Shown here in pieces: positions 1-7,668 of a stretch of 64,000 nt of DNA (the stretch's first letter is position 1; each line of letters opens with the position of its first letter). Under the pieces are notes generated by a model. The model ran no database searches. It was not told where the DNA came from and saw only the letters and a program-made list of their open reading frames with translations. The DNA comes from GWB2-37-7 sp942492835 (GTDB lineage: Bacteria; Bacillota; Clostridia; Lutisporales; Lutisporaceae): positions 620,001 through 684,000 of the forward strand of contig OW818645.1 of NCBI GenBank assembly GCA_942492835.1, in the 5' to 3' direction. Made by a program: the position numbers and the translations under genes.

Positions 1-558
1 ATAATAGATAAGGAAGAGGTAAAGCTAAAGTATAATCTAAACAATAAAAAGACAGTTTTGGTAATGGGCGGGGGCTTAGGTTTGGGTAAAATTTACAATA
101 TTGTCTCCGCTCTTGATAAAAAACTCCAAGATGTACAGATTATAGCAATAGCTGGTAGAAATTCTCGATTAGAACAAAAGCTTAAGTCTATGACTACCCA
201 AAATAAGCTTGTTGTGTTTGGCTTTATAAATAATGTTCACGAGCTTATGGAGGTCGCTGACTGCATTATTACCAAACCTGGCGGTGTCACAACAGCGGAG
301 ATTCTTTCGAAACAAAAGCCCTTAATTATATTCTCACCTCTCCCCGGTCAGGAATATGAGAATGCGGAATACCTATTAAATACAGGAGTTGCTGTATCTA
401 CTTCTGAGGTGGGGAAGATACCAGTACTTATAAAACAAATGTTAAACTTTGATGTAAGACTTAGAAGTATACATGAAGTAACTGGCTATCTAAAAAAGAC
501 TAATTCAGCTTCAGATATAGTAAAATTTGTTTTGGATAGATATTCAAAGCATAGTTAA
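1..558 (+). CDS. MGDG synthase/UgtP-type glycosyltransferase, C-terminal part
   Basis: The reading frame is open from base 1, so the gene begins upstream of the window and 185 C-terminal residues are visible. An internal TTG at 58 is not a credible start because the frame continues through it. The visible part is the nucleotide-sugar-binding half of a GT28 (MurG-like) fold: a VLVMGGGLGLGKI loop near the front, then TKPGGVTTAEIL and PLPGQEYENAEYL, the donor-site signatures of monogalactosyl/monoglucosyl-diacylglycerol synthases. Members transfer sugar to diacylglycerol on the inner membrane face to make glycolipids or lipoteichoic-acid anchors. Acceptor and sugar cannot be read from this fragment. 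It is followed 54 bp later by speE, with no obvious terminator. Confidence 0.8.
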   Translation: MIDKEEVKLKYNLNNKKTVLVMGGGLGLGKIYNIVSALDKKLQDVQIIAIAGRNSRLEQKLKSMTTQNKLVVFGFINNVHELMEVADCIITKPGGVTTAEILSKQKPLIIFSPLPGQEYENAEYLLNTGVAVSTSEVGKIPVLIKQMLNFDVRLRSIHEVTGYLKKTNSASDIVKFVLDRYSKHS

Positions 559-612
559 CCTATATATAATAATTAACAATTTAAATTTATAAATTTGAAA
601 GGAGATGTTATT

Positions 613-1443
613 ATGGATTTATGGCTAAAAGAGGAACAAATAGCTGATGCAGCTATGACATATAAGATAAAAGAAACCTTGCATACAGAGAAAACAGAAT
701 TTCAGGACATAGCAATTCTTGATACTTATGAATTTGGAAGAATGCTTGTTTTGGATGGAATTGTACAGACTACTATTAAAGACGAGTTTGTGTATCACGA
801 AATGATATCTCACATACCACTTTTTACTCATCCAAATCCAAAGCAAGTGCTGGTAGTTGGTGGTGGCGACGGTGGCGTAATTAGAGAAGTACTAAAACAT
901 CCTAGTGTTGAAAGAGCAGTACTTTGTGAAATAGACAAAAGAGTAGTTGAGCTATCGTTGGAATATCTTCCTGAGATAAGCTGCGGCCTTAATGATAAAA
1001 GGGCAGAAATATTTATTGGTGATGGTATAAAATACGTCATGGAGAATAAAAATAAGTTTGATCTTATAGTTGTGGACTCCACTGACCCCTTCGGTGCAGC
1101 CGAGGGCTTGTTTAACAAAAGTTTTTACGAGTCTCTATATGAATGTCTAAAGGATGATGGAATTTTCGTAGCGCAAACAGAGACGCCTTTGTATCTTCCA
1201 CAAGTGGTTAAAAAGGTATATACAGATATTAAAAACGCTTTTCCAATCACTAGAATGTATATGGCTGCTATCCCTACATATCCCGGGGTATATTGGAGTT
1301 TTACAATAGGCTCTAAAAAGTATGATCCTTTGACTGTAGATATAAATAAAATTCTTGATTTAGATACAAAATACTATTATAGAGACTTGCACAAGGCTTG
1401 CTTTGTACTTCCTAAATATGTTAAAGACTTAACTGAAGAATAA
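613..1443 (+). CDS. speE: Spermidine synthase (polyamine aminopropyltransferase)
   Basis: 276 aa, the usual length for SpeE. It transfers the aminopropyl group of decarboxylated S-adenosylmethionine to putrescine, giving spermidine and methylthioadenosine. The SAM-binding loop VVGGGDGGVIREVLKH and the acidic DSTDPFGAAEGLF motif, which binds the diamine, are both intact. The start at 613 is preferred over the longer frame from 595 because AAGGAGATG (599-607) lies 5 nt before this ATG and overlaps the longer version. The downstream PLP decarboxylase supplies a diamine or agmatine precursor, and mtnP at 4.3-5.1 kb removes the methylthioadenosine. A SAM decarboxylase is not in the window. Confidence 0.95.
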   Translation: MDLWLKEEQIADAAMTYKIKETLHTEKTEFQDIAILDTYEFGRMLVLDGIVQTTIKDEFVYHEMISHIPLFTHPNPKQVLVVGGGDGGVIREVLKHPSVERAVLCEIDKRVVELSLEYLPEISCGLNDKRAEIFIGDGIKYVMENKNKFDLIVVDSTDPFGAAEGLFNKSFYESLYECLKDDGIFVAQTETPLYLPQVVKKVYTDIKNAFPITRMYMAAIPTYPGVYWSFTIGSKKYDPLTVDINKILDLDTKYYYRDLHKACFVLPKYVKDLTEE

Positions 1444-1444
1444 T

Positions 1445-1464
1445 TTATACATTTTTATGTATAA
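1445..1464 (+). other. AT-only hairpin after speE
   Basis: Perfect 8-bp inverted repeat (TTATACAT / ATGTATAA) with a TTTT loop starting 2 nt after the speE stop. It has one G-C pair per arm and no following T-run, so it is at best a weak terminator or an RNA 3'-end stabiliser. The rest of 1465-1598 is AT-rich with nothing recognisable. Confidence 0.35.
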
Positions 1465-1598
1465 ATATAACCATATATAGTAAAAAACTTCATATTTCTA
1501 AATTAATTTTCGATTTGACTTATTTAATATTGCATTTATAAACAAATTATCCTATAATAACTTTGATATTTAAATATGTGATTTCCAAATCGCTCTGC

Positions 1599-1640
1599 AA
1601 AAAAGCCTGAACATGTTGCATCGAAGTTCAGGCTTTTTTT
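1599..1640 (+). terminator. Rho-independent terminator/possible attenuator upstream of the decarboxylase
   Basis: Stem A6-GCCTGAAC (1599-1612) pairs with GTTCAGGC-T6 (1626-1639) around a 13-nt loop and runs into T7. It lies 155 bp after speE but only 56 bp before the decarboxylase start. It may be a distant terminator for speE or a leader terminator controlling the decarboxylase. I saw no T-box, SAM or other known aptamer motif upstream of it. Confidence 0.85.
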
Positions 1641-1695
1641 CTTGAAATTAAAAATCTATTTTAAATATATTATCATAAAAAGGAAGGTGTTACAG

Positions 1696-3168
1696 TTGTA
1701 TAAATTTGATCAAACACAAACACCGTTATTTGATGCTCTTATGGAATATGTTGACAACAATACCATACCCTTCCACGTTCCCGGACATAAGAAAGGCCAA
1801 GGGATGGATAATAAATTTAAAAACTTCGTAGGAACCAACGTGCTTTCTATAGACGTTACGGTTTTCAAGCAAGTTGATAGTCTCCACAAGCCAACTGGTC
1901 CAATCAAATTTGCGCAAGAATTAGCGGCAGATGCTCATAATGCAGATAGTACATTCTTCAGCATACATGGAACCTCCGGAGCTATTCAAGCAATGATAAT
2001 GAGCGTGGTAAATCAGGGTGATAAGCTTCTTATACCGAGAAATGTTCATAAATCAATTACTGCGGGTGTTATACTTAGCGGTGCTATCCCGATTTATATG
2101 CATCCTGAAATTGATGATGCTGTGGGTGTTGCTTTAAATGTAACACCACAAACCGTAAAGGAAACTTTAGAACAAAATCCTGATGCAAAGGCAGTTCTAA
2201 TAGTAAATCCAACATATTATGGTGTTTCTACAGATATAGCTAAAATTGCAGAGATTGTACATGAATATAATATACCACTTATAGTAGATGAAGCTCATGG
2301 ACCCCATCTTCACTTTAATAATAGACTTCCAATATGTGCTATGGATGCAGGTGCAGATATATGTGCACAGAGCACACATAAGATAGTTGGTTCTTTGACA
2401 CAAAGCTCTTTACTTCATGTAAGAAAGGGCTTAGTAGATGTAAACAGAGTAAAAACAGTAATTAGCTTGCTTCAAACAACCAGTCCCTCATATATACTTC
2501 TTGCATCACTGGATGTTGCAAGAATGCAAATGGCTATTAACGGTAAGGAACTGCTTGATAGAACTATAGACTTAGCTGAGTATGCAAGAAAAAAAATCAA
2601 TAATATTCATGGCTATTATTGCTTTGGAGAAGAAGTTCTAAAGAAGCCAAGTGCTTATGCCTTTGATCCTACTAAGATAACTATTACCTGCAAGGACTTA
2701 GGCATATCAGGTTATGAGCTCGAGAGAATATTGGCAGAAAAATATTTTATACAGCCTGAAATGTCTGATTTGTATAATATACTATGTGTATTTTCTATAG
2801 GTGATACAAAAGATTCAATAGATGCTCTTATAAATGCTTTGGATGAAATCAGTACTGATGAATGTTGTAAGCTTGGAAAAAAAATCAACATTATCGATAT
2901 GCCTAATATTCCACAAAGTGTACTTACACCAAGAGATGCATTCAACAGTACCACTGTATCCATACCTTTAGCGGACAGTCTTGGTCAGATAAGTGCAGAA
3001 TTTCTGATGGCATATCCTCCAGGTATACCTATACTTTGCCCTGGTGAGATAATAACAAAAGAAATTGTTGATTATGTTCAGGAACTAAAAAATGCAAAGC
3101 TTTATGTTCAAGGCACAGAGGATCCAGAAGTAAACAATATTAAGGTAGTAAGTGAGCTGCACCTATAA
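1696..3168 (+). CDS. speA: Orn/Lys/Arg decarboxylase, PLP-dependent (aspartate aminotransferase fold)
   Basis: 490 aa, typical of the short (YaaO/SpeA-type) group without the N-terminal wing domain. The PLP-binding lysine is Lys229 in CAQSTHKIVGS; the cofactor Asp/His lie in IVDEAHGPHLHF; the N-terminal TIPFHVPGHKKGQG motif is diagnostic. The C-terminal domain (about 370-490) contains the conserved AYPPGIPILCPGE segment. The start is the TTG at 1696, 6 nt after AGGAAGGTG (1681-1689); the in-frame TTG at 1642 would lie right after the terminator and has no ribosome site. Proximity to speE suggests arginine decarboxylation to agmatine for spermidine synthesis, but ornithine or lysine cannot be excluded from sequence. 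Confidence 0.9.
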   Translation: MYKFDQTQTPLFDALMEYVDNNTIPFHVPGHKKGQGMDNKFKNFVGTNVLSIDVTVFKQVDSLHKPTGPIKFAQELAADAHNADSTFFSIHGTSGAIQAMIMSVVNQGDKLLIPRNVHKSITAGVILSGAIPIYMHPEIDDAVGVALNVTPQTVKETLEQNPDAKAVLIVNPTYYGVSTDIAKIAEIVHEYNIPLIVDEAHGPHLHFNNRLPICAMDAGADICAQSTHKIVGSLTQSSLLHVRKGLVDVNRVKTVISLLQTTSPSYILLASLDVARMQMAINGKELLDRTIDLAEYARKKINNIHGYYCFGEEVLKKPSAYAFDPTKITITCKDLGISGYELERILAEKYFIQPEMSDLYNILCVFSIGDTKDSIDALINALDEISTDECCKLGKKINIIDMPNIPQSVLTPRDAFNSTTVSIPLADSLGQISAEFLMAYPPGIPILCPGEIITKEIVDYVQELKNAKLYVQGTEDPEVNNIKVVSELHL

Positions 3169-3174
3169 CAGTTT

Positions 3175-3205
3175 AAAAAGGGATCTGTATATCAGGTCTC
3201 TTTTT
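3175..3205 (+). terminator. Terminator after the decarboxylase gene
   Basis: Arms of 13 nt (3175-3187 and 3193-3205) pair through two G-U wobbles around a TATAT loop and end in T5. It lies 6 nt after the stop codon. Confidence 0.85.
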
Positions 3206-3323
3206 AATGCGATAAATACATTATTTCTAAACATTGTTATATTTTAATTTAGAAATGTTCTATTGATAGTAAGTAAAGTTAATAATATAATTAAGTCAGT
3301 GACTAATTTATGGAGGAGACCTA

Positions 3324-4307
3324 ATGAAAAAAATTGTTATTATTTTTACAGGCGGCACAATCTCAATGAAGAATGATAAGACGTTAAACGCCGCTGTACC
3401 GTCAATGACCGGAGAAGATATACTGAAGCTAACACCTGGTATAGCTACTATTGCAGATATACACTTCGTTGACTTTTCTATGATTCCTGGTCCTCACATG
3501 ACTCCAGAAATTATGATGGAGCTTTCCAAGCTTATAAAAAACAAGCTTGAAAATGAAGGCTATGACGGTGCTGTGGTGACTCATGGTACTGATTCCTTAG
3601 AGGAAACTGCATACCTTGTGGATCTTACCTCCAATAACGAAAAGCCAATTGTTTTTGTAGGGGCAATGAAAAACAGCTCAGAGCTTGGTTGGGACGGTCC
3701 TGTTAACCTTTTAGATGCTGTATATACAGCCGCTTCCAATGAGTCATGCAATCGTGGTACTTTGGTTGTTATGAACAACGAAGTACATTCTGCTTCTCAA
3801 GTAACCAAGACTAATACCCATACACTGGATACCTTCAAGAGCGTTGATTTTGGTCCTATAGGCTTTATTGACAACAATAAGGTATATTACTATCATTGTT
3901 ATACAAAACGTCAGTATATCTCTGTAACTGAGGTAGATGGCAAAGTTGATCTTATTAAGTGTGCTTGCGGTATGGATGACAGATTGCTTAGATTCTGTGT
4001 TGATTCAGGTACCCACGGCATAGTAATAGAAGGCATGGGTAGAGGTAATATACCACCTGATATGGTAAAAGGTGTTGAATATGCCTTAAGCAAAAATATA
4101 CCTGTTATATTGGTATCTAGGTGTCTTAAGGGTAAAGTATTAGACAGCTATGGATATGTTGGAGCAGGTAAGGACTTAACCCAAAAGGGTGTTATACTTG
4201 GTGATAACCTACCAGGACAGAAGGCAAGAATTAAGCTTATAGTTGCCTTAGGACACACAAAGAAGATATCAGAGATTAAAGACATATTTGAAAGAAATTA
4301 TTATTAA
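3324..4307 (+). CDS. ansA: L-asparaginase
   Basis: 327 aa asparaginase/glutaminase-type amidohydrolase releasing ammonia from L-asparagine. Both catalytic threonine motifs are present: FTGGTIS (Thr12, the nucleophile) and THGTDSLEETAYL (Thr89-Asp90). The small C-terminal domain carries GIVIEGMGRGNIPP. There is no signal peptide, so it is the cytoplasmic (type I-like) form. GGAGGAG at 3312-3318 sits 5 nt before the ATG. The gene stands alone, with terminators on both sides. In an amino-acid-fermenting anaerobe it would feed aspartate into central metabolism. Confidence 0.93.
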   Translation: MKKIVIIFTGGTISMKNDKTLNAAVPSMTGEDILKLTPGIATIADIHFVDFSMIPGPHMTPEIMMELSKLIKNKLENEGYDGAVVTHGTDSLEETAYLVDLTSNNEKPIVFVGAMKNSSELGWDGPVNLLDAVYTAASNESCNRGTLVVMNNEVHSASQVTKTNTHTLDTFKSVDFGPIGFIDNNKVYYYHCYTKRQYISVTEVDGKVDLIKCACGMDDRLLRFCVDSGTHGIVIEGMGRGNIPPDMVKGVEYALSKNIPVILVSRCLKGKVLDSYGYVGAGKDLTQKGVILGDNLPGQKARIKLIVALGHTKKISEIKDIFERNYY

Positions 4308-4308
4308 T

Positions 4309-4346
4309 AAAAATATAGACTTAGCAATTGCTAAGTCTATATTTTT
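4309..4346. terminator. Bidirectional terminator, perfect 19-bp-arm palindrome
   Basis: Perfect palindrome, arms 4309-4327 and 4328-4346, with A5 at one end and T5 at the other. It serves convergent ansA and mtnP. The mtnP stop codon (4337-4339) and its last two sense codons lie inside the right arm. Confidence 0.93.
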
Positions 4347-5092
4347 AACTGTTCTATCATTGTATATAGAACCTTCTTTACCTTCTCATTGTTATCCTCA
4401 AATACTCTAAGCACTTCTTGTTCTGTAACAGGCTTTACCTCAGGATTACCTTCAAGTCCTGCATCATAGTCAGTTATAAGAGCTATATTGGCATATGGAA
4501 TCTCTAGTTCTTTTGCTAGCATACATTCAGGGTACTGTGTCATATTTATTACGTCCCAGTCCATTTTGCTAAACCATCGGCTTTCTGCCTTTGTAGAGAA
4601 CCTTGGACCTTGTATAACTACCACGGTTCCTTTTTCATGTGCAGTTATGTCAAGCTCTTTGCAAACGCTCATAGCCAACTGTCTTAAGCCTTCGTCATAG
4701 GGCTCTGCAGAGCTCACATGTTTGGTTTCTGGTCCATCAAAATATGTATCCTTCCTACCCCATGTTCTATCTACAAACTGATCACAAATTACAAAATCTC
4801 CTGGCTTGTAATCTACTTTCAAGCTGCCAGAGGCGGTAGGTGCTATTATGTACTTTACGCCTAATAGCTTCATAGCATAAAGATTTGCTCTATATGGTAT
4901 CATATGGGGCGGTAGTGAATGATCCTTAGCATGTCTAGGTAAAAATGCCACCTTCTTGCCTCCTATCTTTGCTATGGAAATCTTATCACTAGGCTTGCCG
5001 TATGGGGTTTCTATCTCAACCTCTTCAACATTATCTAAGAAAGAGTAAAATCCCGAGCCTCCAAAAACACCGATGTCTGCCTTTTGATTCAT
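4337..5092 (-). CDS. mtnP: S-methyl-5'-thioadenosine phosphorylase
   Basis: 251 aa PNP/UDP phosphorylase family 2 enzyme that splits methylthioadenosine (by-product of spermidine synthase) into adenine and methylthioribose-1-phosphate. Seen: phosphate loop GVFGGSGFYSF near residue 10, PRHAKDHSLPPH, NMTQYPECMLAKEL, and an Asp in ITDYDAGLEG, where MTA-type enzymes carry Asp and guanosine/inosine-type enzymes carry Asn. Start ATG at 5092 is preceded by AAGGAGG. The WGRKDTYFDG segment resembles archaeal-type MTAP/MTIP proteins, so activity on methylthioinosine is also possible. Its placement opposite the speE block fits polyamine by-product clearance. Confidence 0.92.
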   Translation of the reverse strand: MNQKADIGVFGGSGFYSFLDNVEEVEIETPYGKPSDKISIAKIGGKKVAFLPRHAKDHSLPPHMIPYRANLYAMKLLGVKYIIAPTASGSLKVDYKPGDFVICDQFVDRTWGRKDTYFDGPETKHVSSAEPYDEGLRQLAMSVCKELDITAHEKGTVVVIQGPRFSTKAESRWFSKMDWDVINMTQYPECMLAKELEIPYANIALITDYDAGLEGNPEVKPVTEQEVLRVFEDNNEKVKKVLYTMIEQLKI

Positions 5093-5216
5093 TTAAATTC
5101 CTCCTTGCTACTTTTTTTATATAGTAAAAATAAACTATAGTATGATATGTTATTTCATAGACATACCAATATGTTACTATAAATACTCGGCATCTGCAAG
5201 AAAAAGGAATCCACCA

Positions 5217-5831
5217 CTAATCTTTCGGATTTTCTATTAATTCCGGAGCTGATATAGGAAAAATTAAGTCTATAGGCTCTTCCTTGAACTGTTTGACAGA
5301 TAATATAATATCCTCTGTGTCAGATAGTATAGAAAGTTCCTTTGATACTTCCAAATCGGCTACTCGTAGTATTTCGCCCAGCTTAAGCTTTGATGCATCA
5401 ATAGTAATATTCCTAGGTATGCTTTCTACTTCACCTTGTACTTCTACCTGCCCTAGCTGCTTGTTTATTATCCAACCTTTTTTCTCTACACTATTACTAT
5501 TAATTACAAGTACAGGTATATCTGCATGTATTATTTCGTGCAAAGATACTGGCTGAAAGTCAATGTGAACAATCCTATAGCTTATTGGATCTCTCTGAAC
5601 TTCTTTAATGATTGCAGGTGTTTCTTCATTATCTACCTTTAGTTTAACGATTATATGCTCGCCATGCTTATCTATTGCTGCTTGTATCTCCTTATAATCT
5701 AGCTTTAATAGCTTGCTCTGACTATTTTTAGAGTATAATACGGCGGGAATCATTGCAGCTTTTTCTAGTTTTCTAACTTGTTTCTTTCCTGCATGTTCTC
5801 TCATATTTGCATTTAAACTTACACTCTTCAT
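5217..5831 (-). CDS. ctc: 50S ribosomal protein L25/general stress protein Ctc
   Basis: 204 aa, the long TL5/Ctc form: an N-terminal L25 5S-rRNA-binding domain (about 1-90, with IPAVLYSKN and VQRDPISYRIVHIDFQPV) followed by the C-terminal TL5 beta domain (about 95-185). It binds 5S rRNA in the central protuberance and is stress-associated in Bacillus. GGAGG precedes the ATG at 5831. The gene lies 124 bp downstream of mtnP's start on the same strand; that gap holds nothing recognisable. Confidence 0.93.
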   Translation of the reverse strand: MKSVSLNANMREHAGKKQVRKLEKAAMIPAVLYSKNSQSKLLKLDYKEIQAAIDKHGEHIIVKLKVDNEETPAIIKEVQRDPISYRIVHIDFQPVSLHEIIHADIPVLVINSNSVEKKGWIINKQLGQVEVQGEVESIPRNITIDASKLKLGEILRVADLEVSKELSILSDTEDIILSVKQFKEEPIDLIFPISAPELIENPKD

Positions 5832-5907
5832 AAAAAACCTCCATAAATGTTTTAATCACTTATGGAGTATTCCCAATATCTAGAATAAATAAACATTTTT
5901 AGTTATT

Positions 5908-6447
5908 TTATTTAGGTTTGCAGATTATTTCTTCAATTCTGGTATCTAAGATATCCTTAGCATGAGCAGGTTTTATTATAATAGCAGAGTCAGCACCTCT
6001 TCCTGAGCCGCCTACAGCTATAATATGTTCTCCATGAGGTATAAGCCCTGCATCTATAGCCATGGTAGCTATTTCAACACTAACCTTTACTCCTTGGCTA
6101 AACATTCTTAAGGTATACGCCATTATTTCAGATGGATAAATACCTCCAAACTTTGAACTAAAGGCCCTCTCAACTCCTGATAGTACATGGGTAGTGGTTA
6201 ATACCTTTACTCCCATATCATGAAGTCTTTGTCTTGCTTCTACCTCAATCTCGTTCTCTCCTGCTTTTTTAAAGCCATTTACATGAGTGACACACACTAC
6301 CTCAAAACCCTTGTTTGCAAAAAGTTCGGCAGTGTCACCAGAATTTGAAGCAACCACTATATATTTAATATTATTTCTCTTAGCAGTCTCCAGTACCAAG
6401 CTTACAGTATCATTTGTACAATCCTTACCAGCCTTATCCCAATACAT
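5908..6447 (-). CDS. Stand-alone pyruvate-kinase C-terminal-domain protein
   Basis: 179 aa matching only the alpha/beta C-terminal domain of pyruvate kinase (PK_C), with no TIM-barrel. Visible features are YIVVASNSGDTAELFANKG, where the PK C-domain binds its allosteric sugar phosphate, and AVGGSGRGADSAIIIKPAHA near the end. Proteins like this occur alone in many clostridia and their function is not established; a ligand-binding or regulatory role is an inference from the fold. AAGGAGAG precedes the ATG at 6447. The short gene upstream (6463-6708) is 15 bp away, so the two are probably co-transcribed with the amidase gene. Confidence 0.78.
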   Translation of the reverse strand: MYWDKAGKDCTNDTVSLVLETAKRNNIKYIVVASNSGDTAELFANKGFEVVCVTHVNGFKKAGENEIEVEARQRLHDMGVKVLTTTHVLSGVERAFSSKFGGIYPSEIMAYTLRMFSQGVKVSVEIATMAIDAGLIPHGEHIIAVGGSGRGADSAIIIKPAHAKDILDTRIEEIICKPK

Positions 6448-6462
6448 GTACCTCTCTCCTTC

Positions 6463-6708
6463 TTATAGAAATTTATCTCCTAAGTACATCTTTATCAGCT
6501 CTCTATCACCAAAAGCATCTAATGTTATAGATTCCCTATCAGAATCTTCAAAGTAGATTTCTACAGTGGTATCTCCGTCCTTAAATTGCTGTATCACAGT
6601 TTTTTCATCTACTTCCCTATATTTTATATTCTTCCTAACCTTTTCTTTCTTTTTAAACTCTCTAGCAAAAATGCTTCCGCTTATTCTGATTATCTTTACG
6701 TAATGCAT
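6463..6708 (-). CDS. Small conserved-looking protein of unknown function
   Basis: 81 aa, charged, no membrane segment or signal peptide. The start is the ATG at 6708: AGGAGGAG lies 4 nt upstream and within the first codons of the longer frame that begins at 6735. I do not recognise a domain. The predicted order is a basic N-terminal strand (HYVKIIRIS), a Lys/Arg-rich stretch, then an acidic C-terminal half. It is sandwiched between the nitrilase-family gene (30 bp upstream) and the PK_C gene, which suggests one operon. Confidence 0.65.
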   Translation of the reverse strand: MHYVKIIRISGSIFAREFKKKEKVRKNIKYREVDEKTVIQQFKDGDTTVEIYFEDSDRESITLDAFGDRELIKMYLGDKFL

Positions 6709-6738
6709 CTGTCTCCTCCTATAAGTTTTTCTCATATA

Positions 6739-7530
6739 TTAATATAAATCAGGTACCCTATCTCCTAATATATCAATCTTAGATTTTGCTGTGTCAATAA
6801 GGCTTAAATCAATTTCTGCTTTAATAATTTGTTCTTTATAACCAGCTTTGGCTATTACCTCTCCCCAAGGATTTATTATCATAGAGCCACCCAAAAACTC
6901 AGCTTCTCTGCTTTCTCCTGCTCTATTCACCGCAATTATATATATTTGATTTTCTATGGCTCTGGCTTTTAATAGGGTAATCCAGTGTGAAAATCTTGCA
7001 GCTGGCCATTGGGCAGGTACAAACAATATCTTAATACCTTCCAAGGCTAGCTTTCTGGACAACTCAGGAAATCTTAAATCATAGCATATTATTATTCCAC
7101 ATTTTATATTATCTAGCTTAAATGTGCAAAGTTCTCTACCGGACTCAATATATTTGTGCTCATCCATAAGCTTAAAAAGATGAATCTTTTGATATTTTGC
7201 TATATTATTGCCCTGTCTGTTAAATACATACGCAGTGTTAAATACTTTTCTATTCTGCATACTTGCATAGGAACCTGCCACAATATTTACTCTACCTTCC
7301 TTTGACTTTGCAGCAATCAATTCATTTGTAGGCATACCTTCTTGATCACAGATTTTAGCTATGTCTCCCAATTGATAGGCGGTAGTCCACATCTCAGGCA
7401 ATACCAGAATATCAGGTTTTATTTTTGCTTTTAATGCTTGCTTTATCATCTCTGTGGCATTTTCCCTATTTGCTTCAGGTTTACCAGGAATTATATTCAT
7501 TTGTAAAAGTGAAACTACTATATGTGTCAT
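6739..7530 (-). CDS. Carbon-nitrogen hydrolase (omega-amidase/nitrilase superfamily)
   Basis: 263 aa, a single complete nitrilase domain. The Glu-Lys-Cys triad is visible: Glu46 in LVLPEMW, Lys115 in AKYQKIHLF and Cys149 in IICYDLRFPELS. Branch-level resemblance is to Nit2/YafV omega-amidases, which hydrolyse 2-oxoglutaramate or 2-oxosuccinamate; in Bacillus a relative (MtnU) is linked to methionine salvage. With mtnP nearby such a role is plausible but not shown. The ATG at 7530 is preceded by a duplicated AAGGAGA ribosome site (see the repeat at 7531-7566). Confidence 0.85.
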   Translation of the reverse strand: MTHIVVSLLQMNIIPGKPEANRENATEMIKQALKAKIKPDILVLPEMWTTAYQLGDIAKICDQEGMPTNELIAAKSKEGRVNIVAGSYASMQNRKVFNTAYVFNRQGNNIAKYQKIHLFKLMDEHKYIESGRELCTFKLDNIKCGIIICYDLRFPELSRKLALEGIKILFVPAQWPAARFSHWITLLKARAIENQIYIIAVNRAGESREAEFLGGSMIINPWGEVIAKAGYKEQIIKAEIDLSLIDTAKSKIDILGDRVPDLY

Positions 7531-7566
7531 TTTTTTCTCCTTATATATTTTTTTCTCCTTATATAT
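7531..7566 (-). repeat. Two perfect 18-bp tandem copies carrying the ribosome binding site
   Basis: Bases 7531-7548 and 7549-7566 are identical 18-mers directly before the amidase ATG. On the minus strand each copy contains ATATAAGGAGAAAAAA, so the message has two Shine-Dalgarno sites 18 nt apart. Only the proximal one is correctly spaced. Confidence 0.9.
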
Positions 7567-7668
7567 TTATTTTACTATAAGTAATTATTTCTTTCAAATT
7601 TCGGTAATATTATATATACATTAAGCAAACAAAACTTGTGTCAAAATTATAAAAAGTATGGTGATTAT

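Noticed and set aside
7567..7668. Sigma-G promoter for the ger operon
   Set aside because: A CATTAAG-like -10 can be found, but there is no matching -35 at the right spacing.
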